This document shows positions 54,403-63,800 of a stretch of 64,000 nt of DNA, piece by piece. The position numbers were made by a program, and so were the translations under genes. A model generated the notes under the pieces. It saw only the letters and a program-made list of their open reading frames with translations, ran no database searches and was not told the origin of the DNA. How positions within the stretch are numbered: position 1 is the stretch's first letter; every line of letters begins with the position of its first letter. Source of the stretch: Rufibacter latericius (GTDB lineage: Bacteria > Bacteroidota > Bacteroidia > Cytophagales > Hymenobacteraceae); NCBI RefSeq assembly GCF_003721515.1, contig NZ_RJJD01000001.1:744001-808000 (forward strand), read 5' to 3'.

Positions 54403-56898
54403 ATGAAATACGTCTGTCTGCTTTTGCTTTGTCTTTGCAGCACCCTCATCACCTATGCCCAAACCGCTCCTAAAGAAACAAAGCAGATCGCAGCAGGCCG
54501 GACAGCCACCCCACCAAAGTTAGACGGCATCCCAGACGAAGACATCTGGAAACAGGTAGAACCCGCCACCGGCTTCACCCAGATGAACCCCGCCAACGGA
54601 TCTCCGGCCAAGCAACGCACCGAAGTTCGGGTGTTGTATGACGATGAAGCCGTGTACGTAGGCGCCATACTCTTTGACACCGCCCCAGACTCCATCTTGT
54701 CGCAGTTAAGCCAGCGCGATGGCGGCCAGGTAAACGCCGATATGTTTGGGGTGTACTTTGACACCTACTTAGACAAGCAGAACGCCTTCGGGTTTGAGGT
54801 TTCCACCGCCGGGGTGCAGACCGATTTCAAGGCCACCAGCAACGGGAATGAGACCTCCTGGGATGCTGTTTGGCAAAGTGCCGTGGCGCGTCACCCGCAG
54901 GGTTGGAGCGTGGAGTTCCGGATTCCGTATTCCGCCATCCGTTTTCCTAAAAAAGACGTGCAGACCTGGGGCATCAACTTCTGGCGCTCTACCCGCCGCT
55001 ACCGCGAAGAGGCGTTCTGGAATTTCGTGGACAGCTCCATTCAAGGATGGGTAAACCAGTTTGGCCAGGTGCACGGCATCACCGGCCTGAAAGCCCCTTT
55101 GCGCCTGTCTTTGATGCCGTACCTCTCTGGCTACGCCGACCACTTCCCCCAAGACCAACCCGGTAAGAAAGACCTCAAAACTACTGTCAACGGCGGCATG
55201 GACATTAAATACGGGATCAACGATGCCTTCACCCTGGATATGACCCTGGTCCCGGATTTCGGGCAGACGCAGTCAGATGCGCAGGTGCTCAACCTCTCGC
55301 CGTTTGAGGTCCGTTTTGACGAAAACAGGCAGTTTTTCACCGAGGGAACCGAGCTCTTCAACAAAGCCGGTCTTTTCTACTCGCGCCGCATAGGAGCCCA
55401 GCCCATGAACTACGGCAACCTTTCCTATGACAAAGAACGGCACGGCGAGGTGGTGGAAGTAGTGGAAAATCCCGAGAAAACCAGCTTGGTAAACGCGACC
55501 AAGATATCGGGGAGAACAAACAAGGGCTTGGGAATTGGGGTCTTCAACGCCGTGACCCGCAACACCTACGCCACCCTCAAAAGCGGACTTACGAACGAGG
55601 AGTTCAAGGTCTTAACCGACCCCGTGACCAACTACAACGTACTGGTGCTGGACCAAAGTTTGAAGAACAGTTCTTACGTGACGCTCACCAACACCAACGT
55701 GACCCGTGGAGGCGGTTTTTACAACGCCAACGTCACAGGCTTCATGACGCGGCTAACGAACAAGAAAAACTCTTACACCCTGAATGTATCTGGGAACCTG
55801 AGCCAGCGCTACAACAAAGGGGAACTTCCTGTGGGCACTGACCAGGTGGAGCTGGGCCACGCCTATTCGGCCAGTTTTGGCAAAACCAGTGGTAGTTTCC
55901 AGTTTCAGGCGCGGCACACCGCCGAGAACCACACCTATGACATCAATGACCTGGGCTACCTGGACAACAACAACTCCCGCGAAACCCAGGTCCACGTGGC
56001 CTACAACTTCTACAAGCCTTTCTGGAAGCTGAACAACGCTTACAACGCCTTGGGAGTGCAGCAACGCATGCTCTACAAGCCGTCTGCGTTCACCCAATTG
56101 GCCTATTTCCTGGAAACCAACGCCACCACCAAGAACTTCCTCTCGTTTGGGTACACCCTGGTTTGGCTCCCCAAGGACGGCTACGACTACTTTGAACCCC
56201 GCTCCTACAAAGACGGAGTTCCGGACCGGAAATGGCGCAAGCCCGCTGGGTGGGAAGTGAATTCTTACGTTTCCAGCGACTACCGCAAGAAATTGGCCGT
56301 AGATCTGGAATTCGGTTTCTATTGGGCCCCGGAGTACAGCGAATTAGACAGATGGTTGGGTATAAGTCCCCGGGTACGGGTCAATGACCACCTACAGTTG
56401 GTCTACGGTGTCCGCTACAATGATACGCCGCGCGGGTTCGGATTTGCCGGAAACGGAGTTCAGGACAGCATTTTCTTCGGGCGCCGCAAGGTAAAGACCG
56501 TGAGCAATACCTTAACGAGTACCTACATCTTCAACGCCCGCACCGCCCTCAACCTGAATATGCGCCACTACTGGTCTAATGCCACATTTGACAAGTATTT
56601 CCTGTTGCAGGAAGACGGCAACGGTCGCCCCCTGGAGTACCGGCCCAGCTCCCCATCTGCTGATGCGCGTAACTTCAATGCCTTCAATATTGACCTGGTT
56701 TACAGTTGGCGGTTTGCCCCGGGCAGCGAGGTGAGCATCGTCTGGAAAAACGCCATCTATGACAGTGCGCTGCCAGAACGCCCAGACTATTTCCTGAACC
56801 TCAAGAACACCCTTCAGGCTAAACAATTGAATAGTTTCTCCGTTAAGGTGCTATATTACCTTGACTACCAAGTGCTCAGAAGAGCCCTTAAAACTTAA
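54403..56898 (+). CDS. DUF5916 outer-membrane protein with CBM9-like domain
   Basis: 831-aa exported protein; signal peptide 1-20 (TYAQ). A CBM9-like domain (about 30-240, starting PPKLDGIPDEDIWKQVEPATGFTQ) is followed by the DUF5916 region, alternating aromatic strands of a beta-barrel (FDENRQFFTEGTELFNKAGLFYSRRIG is the family's signature). It probably forms a barrel that handles carbohydrate or surface ligands, though its function is unassigned. It lies 32 bp after the CvfB-like gene and 8 bp before the next gene. Confidence 0.9.
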   Translation: MKYVCLLLLCLCSTLITYAQTAPKETKQIAAGRTATPPKLDGIPDEDIWKQVEPATGFTQMNPANGSPAKQRTEVRVLYDDEAVYVGAILFDTAPDSILSQLSQRDGGQVNADMFGVYFDTYLDKQNAFGFEVSTAGVQTDFKATSNGNETSWDAVWQSAVARHPQGWSVEFRIPYSAIRFPKKDVQTWGINFWRSTRRYREEAFWNFVDSSIQGWVNQFGQVHGITGLKAPLRLSLMPYLSGYADHFPQDQPGKKDLKTTVNGGMDIKYGINDAFTLDMTLVPDFGQTQSDAQVLNLSPFEVRFDENRQFFTEGTELFNKAGLFYSRRIGAQPMNYGNLSYDKERHGEVVEVVENPEKTSLVNATKISGRTNKGLGIGVFNAVTRNTYATLKSGLTNEEFKVLTDPVTNYNVLVLDQSLKNSSYVTLTNTNVTRGGGFYNANVTGFMTRLTNKKNSYTLNVSGNLSQRYNKGELPVGTDQVELGHAYSASFGKTSGSFQFQARHTAENHTYDINDLGYLDNNNSRETQVHVAYNFYKPFWKLNNAYNALGVQQRMLYKPSAFTQLAYFLETNATTKNFLSFGYTLVWLPKDGYDYFEPRSYKDGVPDRKWRKPAGWEVNSYVSSDYRKKLAVDLEFGFYWAPEYSELDRWLGISPRVRVNDHLQLVYGVRYNDTPRGFGFAGNGVQDSIFFGRRKVKTVSNTLTSTYIFNARTALNLNMRHYWSNATFDKYFLLQEDGNGRPLEYRPSSPSADARNFNAFNIDLVYSWRFAPGSEVSIVWKNAIYDSALPERPDYFLNLKNTLQAKQLNSFSVKVLYYLDYQVLRRALKT

Positions 56899-56906
56899 CC
56901 CGAGAT

Positions 56907-57569
56907 ATGGTATCTGCCAAAGCTGCTCTCATTGCTGGCGCCAGCGGATTGGTAGGCAGTCACTGCCTACAACTGCTGCTGCAAAGCCCCCGCTACAACA
57001 AGGTAATCTCGGTGGGCCGCAAGAAACTACCCATAGAGCACCCCAAGTTGCAGCAGATCATCGTGGACTTTGACAACCTGGAGAAACACCGTCACAGCCT
57101 CATCGCCGATGATGTGTACTGCTGTTTAGGCACTACTATCAAAAAAGCAGGCTCAAAGGAGAATTTCAGAAAGGTAGACTTCACCTACGTCCTGAACCTG
57201 GCCCGCAGCACCTCTTCTCATTTCGCCACGCAGTTCCTGGTGGTTTCCGCGCTGGGCGCCGATGCCCATTCCCGCATTTTCTACAACCAGGTGAAAGGCG
57301 AGATGGAGGAGGCGGTGAAAAAGCTTCCTTTCACGGCAGTGCACATCTTCCAACCATCCCTGCTTCTGGGCGAACGGCAAGAGGTACGGTTTGGCGAGCG
57401 CGCCGCCGCCGCTGTCATGAAACGGGCCGGTTTCCTGTTCAGCGGCCCTCTGCGCAAATACAAAGGAATAGATGCCAAAACGGTGGCCAAGGCCATGCTG
57501 GAGGCGGCTAAACAAGACGGCGGCGGCGTCCTGATCCACCCCTCAGAGCAGATGCAGCAGTATGCTTAA
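56907..57569 (+). CDS. NAD(P)-binding oxidoreductase, HTATIP2-like (atypical SDR)
   Basis: 220-aa protein with an N-terminal Rossmann motif ALIAGASGLVGSHCLQLLL. VYCCLGTTIKKAGSKENFRKVDF and VSALGADAHSRIFYNQVKGEMEEAV match the HTATIP2/TIP30-like group, which keeps Tyr-x-x-x-Lys (YNQVK) of short-chain dehydrogenases. The substrate is unknown. It is cotranscribed with the DUF5916 gene in all likelihood. Confidence 0.88.
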   Translation: MVSAKAALIAGASGLVGSHCLQLLLQSPRYNKVISVGRKKLPIEHPKLQQIIVDFDNLEKHRHSLIADDVYCCLGTTIKKAGSKENFRKVDFTYVLNLARSTSSHFATQFLVVSALGADAHSRIFYNQVKGEMEEAVKKLPFTAVHIFQPSLLLGERQEVRFGERAAAAVMKRAGFLFSGPLRKYKGIDAKTVAKAMLEAAKQDGGGVLIHPSEQMQQYA

Positions 57570-57573
57570 CTGA

Positions 57574-57732
57574 ACAGCGTCGTTACCCTGTAACGACGTG
57601 TCACTCTGAAACAGGAGCCTCCCGTATAAATCAGCCCCTTTTCCAAGGCATAGGGTTGCTGAGAATGGTTCTTTGTTGGAGGCGGCATTTCTGCTTCGTA
57701 GAACTACGTCCTTACAGGGTAACGACGCTACA
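57574..57732. mobile_element. MITE-like element, family TGTAGCGGCG, copy 2 (inverted, diverged)
   Basis: 18-bp perfect inverted repeats AGCGTCGTTACCCTGTAA (57576-57593 and 57712-57729) bound a 159-bp non-coding unit. Ends match the element at 6666-6817 with compensating changes (CGTCG for CGGCG; CCCTG for ACCG), and interior blocks such as GCCGCC-CCAA and GAAAAGG align when inverted. It begins about 5 bp after the preceding stop. Confidence 0.72.
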
Positions 57733-57785
57733 TGGGTCAACTTCCGTCCGTTTCCCGCGTAATGTTTGCAAACCCAACGAAAACC

Positions 57786-58571
57786 ATGGACTCTGCCCAG
57801 CACCAGATCAAACACCATTTTCCGCGCAGCACCCAGTATGATCCCACGTGGGTGCGCGAGCATTCCATGGGCGAGAACGTGCTGTTCAACCTTGAAAGCA
57901 TCACCTCTCTTATTCCGCTGGAGAAAGGCATGCGCGTGCTGGATTTGGGTTGCGGGAAGGCGGCCAGCTCCATTTTCCTGGCCAAAGAATACGGCGTGCA
58001 GGTGTGGGCCGTAGACGAAGCCATCTCGGCCACGGCCAATTACAAACGCGTGCAGGAAGAGAACCTGGAAAACCAGGTGTTCCCGCTTCAGGCCGATGCC
58101 CGCGACCTGCCTTTCCCCGAGGAGTTCTTTGACGTGGTGCTGGTCATCGACTCGTATACTTACTTCGGGACCGATGACAAGTACTTGCCCTACATCTGCC
58201 GTTTCCTGAAATCGGATGGCTACATTGGCATTGTGGACGTCTGTTTCAAAGAGGAGATTGAGACCATTGACCAGGTTCCCGAATTCCTGCAAGCCGATTT
58301 CCAGGCGTACTGGTACTACATCCACTCGGTGGCCTGGTGGCGCAAACTGTGGGAAAAGACCGGCTTGGTGCTGATCAAAACCGCCGAGCTCCTGCCCGCC
58401 GCTGACCTTATCAGGGAACAGTACGTGCGTGATTTCGAGGAACACGGCCAGAAAAAAGATCCGTTTGCCCGCGGCCTCAAAAAAGACAACGACCACCAGA
58501 TCAGCTTTTTCAGGCTCATTGGGCAGCGCACCTCCCGCGAGGCGTACCTACAGTCGTACAAAAAAGCGTAA
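57786..58571 (+). CDS. Class I SAM-dependent methyltransferase
   Basis: 261-aa protein from the ATG at 57786. Earlier in-frame ATGs at 57732 and 57762 exist, but the first sits in the end of the MITE and both precede weakly conserved sequence. MRVLDLGCGKAASSIFLAKEYG is the SAM-binding motif I, with AVDEA as the acidic post-I motif and DVVLVIDSYTYFG as motif IV. The C-terminal half carries AYWYYIHSVAWWRKLWEKTG. The target is unknown; the fold resembles small-molecule methyltransferases more than RNA or protein enzymes. Confidence 0.85.
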   Translation: MDSAQHQIKHHFPRSTQYDPTWVREHSMGENVLFNLESITSLIPLEKGMRVLDLGCGKAASSIFLAKEYGVQVWAVDEAISATANYKRVQEENLENQVFPLQADARDLPFPEEFFDVVLVIDSYTYFGTDDKYLPYICRFLKSDGYIGIVDVCFKEEIETIDQVPEFLQADFQAYWYYIHSVAWWRKLWEKTGLVLIKTAELLPAADLIREQYVRDFEEHGQKKDPFARGLKKDNDHQISFFRLIGQRTSREAYLQSYKKA

Positions 58572-58709
58572 CTTGGCCACCCAATAACAAAGGTGCACAT
58601 AGAAGAGCAGCTTCCCTGTATTTATCAACAGGTAAAATAATCACCGGTTCTGCGCAGTTTTAAAGGGGCAAGCATCCATCTTCTTTCTTTTGCGAAGAAT
58701 CTTTTTTCT

Positions 58710-59219
58710 ATGAGAAACAAACATCTTATTTTTGGGCTCGGAATCCTGCTGCTCTCCCTGGCCAACCTGCCAAGTGCCCAGGCGCAGAAAGCGGGGATTG
58801 GTCTCCGGCTGGGAGGCCACACCGGGGGCATCTCAGGGAAATATTTTTTCAGAGACGCCCTGGCGGTGGAAGCCCTTCTGGGCACGGGCTGGGGCCGAAG
58901 AGGGCTCCAGTTGACTGGCCTGGTGGAGATACACGCCTCGGCCTTTGACGTGGAGGGGTTAAGGTGGTTTTACGGTGGAGGAACCCACGTGGGGTTTTTC
59001 AAAGGACGGTACTACCACAAGCCTTCTAACAGGCATTATGCAGAATCTTACAACAGAAACCTCACCACCGTGGGGATAGATGGAATTGTAGGTTTGGAAT
59101 ATCAGATTACGGAAATTCCGGTTTCCCTTGGGATCGATTTTAAGCCATTTATCGAAACCAACCGGGACGGTCTTTTCTTGTATGGCGACGGAGCTCTGAC
59201 CGTCCGATACACCTTCTAA
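58710..59219 (+). CDS. Small outer-membrane beta-barrel-like protein
   Basis: 169 aa, signal peptide 1-25 (AQAQ). Mature part alternates short beta-strands (GIGLRLGGHTGGISGKYFF, AVEALLGTGWGRRGLQLTGLVEIH, GGGTHVGFFKG) and ends in LTVRYTF, a C-terminal aromatic typical of OmpA/OprF-type eight-strand barrels. No specific function can be inferred. Confidence 0.8.
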   Translation: MRNKHLIFGLGILLLSLANLPSAQAQKAGIGLRLGGHTGGISGKYFFRDALAVEALLGTGWGRRGLQLTGLVEIHASAFDVEGLRWFYGGGTHVGFFKGRYYHKPSNRHYAESYNRNLTTVGIDGIVGLEYQITEIPVSLGIDFKPFIETNRDGLFLYGDGALTVRYTF

Positions 59220-59240
59220 TGCTTCCCCGAACCTACTAGG

Positions 59241-59270
59241 AAAGCCTGCCTCGTGCAGGCTTTTTCTTTT
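59241..59270 (+). terminator. Terminator of the small barrel gene
   Basis: AAAGCCTGC / GCAGGCTTT with loop CTCGT and TTTTTCTTTT tail, 21 bp after the stop. Confidence 0.92.
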
Positions 59271-59325
59271 TAGCCGTTTTCTGTTTTCCGGCTGTTTTGC
59301 ATAAAACACCCCTAAAGCGCCTCTC

Positions 59326-60360
59326 CTACTCCTTCAATTTTATCTTCACGTAGTTCTTGGACCGATGAGGATTCACGCCGCCGGGGTACAGGAGCCGGTC
59401 CACGAAGTTGAGGTTCTCGGCTACGTTGCGGTTGGTCTTGATGACCGGGTCACCGTGGGAAGCACCTTCAAACGGAACCAGTTGGGCCAGTTGCTTACCG
59501 GTGGCCTCGTTCACTTTCTTCTGCATGTCTACCGATTGCTGAAAAGGCACCACCTTGTCATTAGTGCCGTGTACCAGCAAAATGGGCGGGAAATTTTTGG
59601 AGACCAGATCCAGCGGGTTGGCATCACGGGTTTTGGCTTTTTCTACCCGCACATCGAAGCCCATGATTTTATTGGCGGGCGGAAGACCGATATCGGTAAG
59701 GGTGCTCACATCGGCTACGCCGTACCAAGCCACCACGCCCTGCACCGCACTGGAAGCAGTCTTGTTTCCCATAGACAGGTCTTCAAACGCAGGTTGGTGA
59801 TTGGTGGCAGCCAGCATCTCAGCAATATGGCCGCCCGCTGAGGCACCCCACACCACCAATTTCTCAGTGTCTAACTGGTACTTTTGGCTGTTGGCTCGCA
59901 GAAACCGAATGGCAGCCTTGGCATCGTGCAGCGGCTTGGGCCACTTCACCTCCCCAGACAACCGGTAATTCACCGACACGACGGCGTAGCCCTGGTGCAC
60001 CGCCTGAAAGATGGACGCGATGGTTTCGGATTGCTTGTGCCCGGCCATCCAGCCGCCCCCGTGGAACAGTACAATGGTTTTGTAAGGCGGCGTGCTGTGG
60101 TTAGGATACGTGATGTCCAGCGTCTGCCGGGAATTCTGGGTTCCGGCATAGGCAATGTTCAGAACGGTTTTCTTGAATTGGGTCATGTCAATGGACCGCT
60201 CCTTGCCCGAGGTACTCACGGTAAATTCGCCAAAGTCTGCGGGCGCAGCGGTTTGTTCTTCCTGCGGCTCTACCGTCTTCTGGCCCTTGCCGCAGCCAGC
60301 CACCCCAATCTCCAGAAGAGCCGGGAAAAGAAAGACCAAAAACCTACAGTGACGTTTCAT
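59326..60360 (-). CDS. Lipoprotein alpha/beta-hydrolase (esterase)
   Basis: 344-aa probable lipoprotein with lipobox VAGC (Cys 23). Oxyanion motif HGGGW (100-104), nucleophile S174 in GASAGG, D268 (HGTNDKVV) and H302 (ASHGD) form the catalytic set of the BD-FAE/hormone-sensitive-lipase-like family. These act on acetylated or feruloylated carbohydrates or small esters; the real substrate is not indicated. It is convergent with the barrel gene and divergent from metH's leader. Confidence 0.9.
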   Translation of the reverse strand: MKRHCRFLVFLFPALLEIGVAGCGKGQKTVEPQEEQTAAPADFGEFTVSTSGKERSIDMTQFKKTVLNIAYAGTQNSRQTLDITYPNHSTPPYKTIVLFHGGGWMAGHKQSETIASIFQAVHQGYAVVSVNYRLSGEVKWPKPLHDAKAAIRFLRANSQKYQLDTEKLVVWGASAGGHIAEMLAATNHQPAFEDLSMGNKTASSAVQGVVAWYGVADVSTLTDIGLPPANKIMGFDVRVEKAKTRDANPLDLVSKNFPPILLVHGTNDKVVPFQQSVDMQKKVNEATGKQLAQLVPFEGASHGDPVIKTNRNVAENLNFVDRLLYPGGVNPHRSKNYVKIKLKE

Positions 60361-60511
60361 GGCAACAGGGATGAAAAGACCAATCTGAGCAGCAGACCAT
60401 TTGTCTCCGCTTCAAACAGACGCAGCTACTTAGCTACCCAAACGCTTCCATCCTAAATACGCTAAAATTGCCCCGAACGCCACCTTCTGCCGAGGGAATC
60501 ATTGGCTTTCC

Positions 60512-60548
60512 ATTTTTGGGCCTCATTTCACCAAAACAGGCCAAAAAC
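60512..60548. repeat. Interspersed palindrome upstream of the metH promoter
   Basis: TTTTTGGGCCTCATTTC / AAAACAGGCCAAAAA with short centre; core and outer arms conserved. It lies ~50 bp before the -33 element of the metH promoter. Confidence 0.65.
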
Positions 60549-60596
60549 TCTTTATCATACATTCCTTCCTTCCACCATTCAATCGCTTACTCCCTA

Positions 60597-60628
60597 TTTG
60601 CAGAATCCAATACCAGCCTGTATCTTTG
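60597..60628 (+). promoter_or_regulatory. Bacteroidota-type promoter of the SAM-riboswitch-metH unit
   Basis: TTTG (60597-60600), 20 nt, TATCTTTG (60621-60628): exact match to TTTG-N19..21-TAnnTTTG. Transcription would start close to 60635, where the riboswitch begins. Confidence 0.85.
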
Positions 60629-60634
60629 CTACTG

Positions 60635-60739
60635 CTTATCAAGAAAGACGGAGGGATTAGGCCCTGTGATGTCTTAGCAACCCAATTCAGTTGGGTGCTA
60701 CTTCCTACCCACCACGCCAGCCGTGTTGGGGGAGATAAG
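60635..60739 (+). ncRNA. SAM-I (S-box) riboswitch
   Basis: P1 pairs CTTATC (60635-60640) with GATAAG (60734-60739). The conserved core AAGAAAGACGGAGGGA ... GGCCC ... GATG ... TTAGCAACCC and the later GGGTGCTACTTCCTACCC match the SAM-I class. No intrinsic terminator is evident in the 81 nt before the metH start, so control may be at translation or by an unrecognised fold. Confidence 0.9.
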
Positions 60740-60820
60740 TGTCCGAGACGACTCCTACACCCTCGCGCCACTTCCTCCTGCCCTTTCTTGAGACGCAACC
60801 TAACCTTCGGTTTGCAAAGA

Positions 60821-63800
60821 ATGATGACTCCAATAGAGGAAGAAGTAAAAAAACGCATTTTAGTCTTAGACGGTGCCATGGGTACCATGATCCAGCGGTA
60901 CAACCTCCAAGAGGAAGATTACCGCGGCGAACGCTTCAAAGACTACCACCTGGATGTGAAGGGCAACAACGATTTGCTCTCTATCACCCAGCCCCATATC
61001 ATCAAGGAAATCCACAGCCTCTATTTTGAGGCTGGCGCCGATATAGCGGAAACCAATACCTTCTCCGGCACCTCCATCGCCATGGCCGACTATGACATGC
61101 AGGACCTGGTGTATGAACTGAACTACGAGTCGGCCCGCATCGCCAAAGAAGCCGCCGACGAGTGGACTGCCAGAACGCCTGACAAACCGCGCTTCGTGGC
61201 CGGGGCCATCGGTCCCACCAACCGTACCGCTTCTTTGTCGCCGGATGTGAACAATCCTGGTTTTAGAGCCATTACCTATGACGAGCTGGTAGAAGCCTAC
61301 ACCGAGCAGGTGCGCGGACTGGTGGACGGTGGCGTGGATTTGCTGTTGGTGGAAACCATTTTTGATACGTTGAATGCAAAGGCGGCTTTGTTCGCCATTG
61401 ACCAGTATAGCCAACAAACGGGAAAGCGTCTGCCGTTGATGGTGTCTGGTACCATCACCGATGCCAGCGGACGTACCCTGTCTGGCCAGACCGTGGAAGC
61501 ATTCCTGTACTCGGTGTCGCACATGCCGCTGTTGAGCGTGGGCTTTAACTGCGCGCTGGGTGCCAAACAGCTGCGTCCGCACTTGCAGTCATTGAGCAAG
61601 GCGTCTAAGTTCCACATCAGTGCCTACCCGAACGCCGGTCTTCCTAACGCCTTCGGGGCGTATGACGAGACGCCGGAGCAGATGGGCCAGCACATCCGCG
61701 ATTTTCTGGAGAACAACTTCGTGAACATTGTGGGTGGTTGCTGCGGAACCACGCCGCCGCACATCAAAGCCATCGCGGAGATTGCCAAAGAATACCCGCC
61801 ACGTCCGTTGCCGCAATTACCGGCCGTTCCTACCTACTCCGGTCTGGAGCCGCTGACGGTGTACGAAGGGTCTAACTTCATCAACATTGGCGAGCGTACC
61901 AACATAACCGGCTCTAAGCAATTTAAGCGTTTGATTCTGAACGAGCAGTACGAAGAAGCCCTGGCCATCGCCCGTCAGCAGGTGGAAAACGGAGCCCAGA
62001 TCATTGACGTGAACATGGACGAAGGCATGCTGGACTCTGAGGCCGCCATGACCTTGTTCCTGAACCTCATCGCCTCTGAGCCAGACATCGCCCGCGTTCC
62101 TATCATGATTGACTCCTCCAAATGGAGCGTGATTGAGGCCGGTTTGAAGTGCGTGCAAGGAAAAGCCATTGTAAACTCCATCAGCTTAAAAGAAGGCGAA
62201 GAAAAATTCAAAGAGCATGCCCGCAAAGTGCGCAGCTACGGGGCTGCCGTGGTAGTAATGGCCTTTGACGAAGAAGGCCAGGCCGACAACTACGAGCGCC
62301 GTATCCAAATCTGCGAGCGTGCTTATAACATCCTCACCAAAGAAGTGGGATTCCCCGCCGAGGACATCATCTTTGACCCCAACATCCTCACCGTGGCCAC
62401 GGGAATGGAGGAGCACAACAACTACGCCGTAGACTTCATCAACGCCACCCGCTGGATTAAGCAGAACCTGCCGGGTGCCAAAGTGAGCGGTGGCGTGAGT
62501 AACATTTCCTTCTCGTTCCGGGGCAATGACCCGGTGCGCGAGGCCATGCACTCTGTGTTCCTGTACCACGCCATTAAAGCAGGCCTGGACATGGGCATTG
62601 TGAACGCGGGTATGCTGGAGGTCTACGAGGAAATCCCGAAAGACCTGCTGGAGCGCGTGGAAGACGTGTTGCTGAACCGCCGCCCAGATGCGACCGAGCG
62701 CTTGGTGGAATTCGCCGAAACGGTGAAGAACAAAGGCAAGGAAGTAGTACGCGATGAGGCTTGGCGACAGGAGCCGGTACAGAAGCGTTTAACGCATGCT
62801 TTGGTGAAAGGACTGGTAGAATACATTGACCAAGACGTGGAGGAAGCCCGTCACCTGTACCAAAAACCACTGGAAGTGATTGAAGGCCCATTGATGGACG
62901 GCATGAACGTGGTGGGTGATCTCTTCGGCGAAGGCAAAATGTTCCTCCCGCAGGTGGTGAAAAGCGCCCGCGTGATGAAAAAAGCCGTGGCCTATCTACT
63001 GCCTTACATTGAGCAGGAGAAAGAACGCGCCGCCGCCGCCGGAGACACCTCTACACGCCAGACCAACGGAAAAGTCCTGATGGCCACCGTGAAAGGTGAC
63101 GTGCACGACATCGGGAAAAACATTGTAGGCGTGGTTTTGGCCTGCAACAACTACGAAGTGATTGACCTGGGCGTGATGACGCCTGCAGATAAAATATTAG
63201 ATGCAGCCCGGGAGCACAACGTAGACGTGATTGGCCTGAGTGGTTTGATTACCCCGTCACTTGACGAGATGGTGCACGTAGCCCGCGAAATGGAGCGCCA
63301 GAACTTCAACATTCCGCTGCTTATCGGTGGAGCCACCACTTCCCGCGCGCATACCGCCGTGAAAGTGGCTCCGGCCTACAATGGCACTGTAGTGCACGTA
63401 CTGGATGCTTCTCGCAGCGTGCCCGTAGTAGGCAATTTGCTGAGCCCAGACAACAAGGAGAAGTTTGCCGCTGACACCCGCTTGGAGTACGACCAAATGC
63501 GCGAAGGCTACCTAAGCCGCCAGAAGGATAAGAAATACCTGCCTTTGCCGCAGGCCCGAGCCAACAAGCTACCTATTGAGTGGAAAGCCGAAGACGTGTA
63601 CACCCCGGCCAAAACCGGTGTGCAGGTATTCGAGAACTTCCCGTTGGAGGAGTTGGTGCCGTACATCGATTGGACTCCGTTCTTCCAGGCCTGGGAACTG
63701 CACGGAAAATTCCCGAAACTGCTGGAAGACGCGGTAGTTGGCGAAGCAGCCACCAAACTGTACGCCGATGCTCAAGCCTTGCTCAAGCGCATTGTAGACG

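Noticed and set aside
60866-61582. 238-aa minus-strand ORF
   Set aside because: Antisense to metH, whose frame is continuous with all domain motifs.
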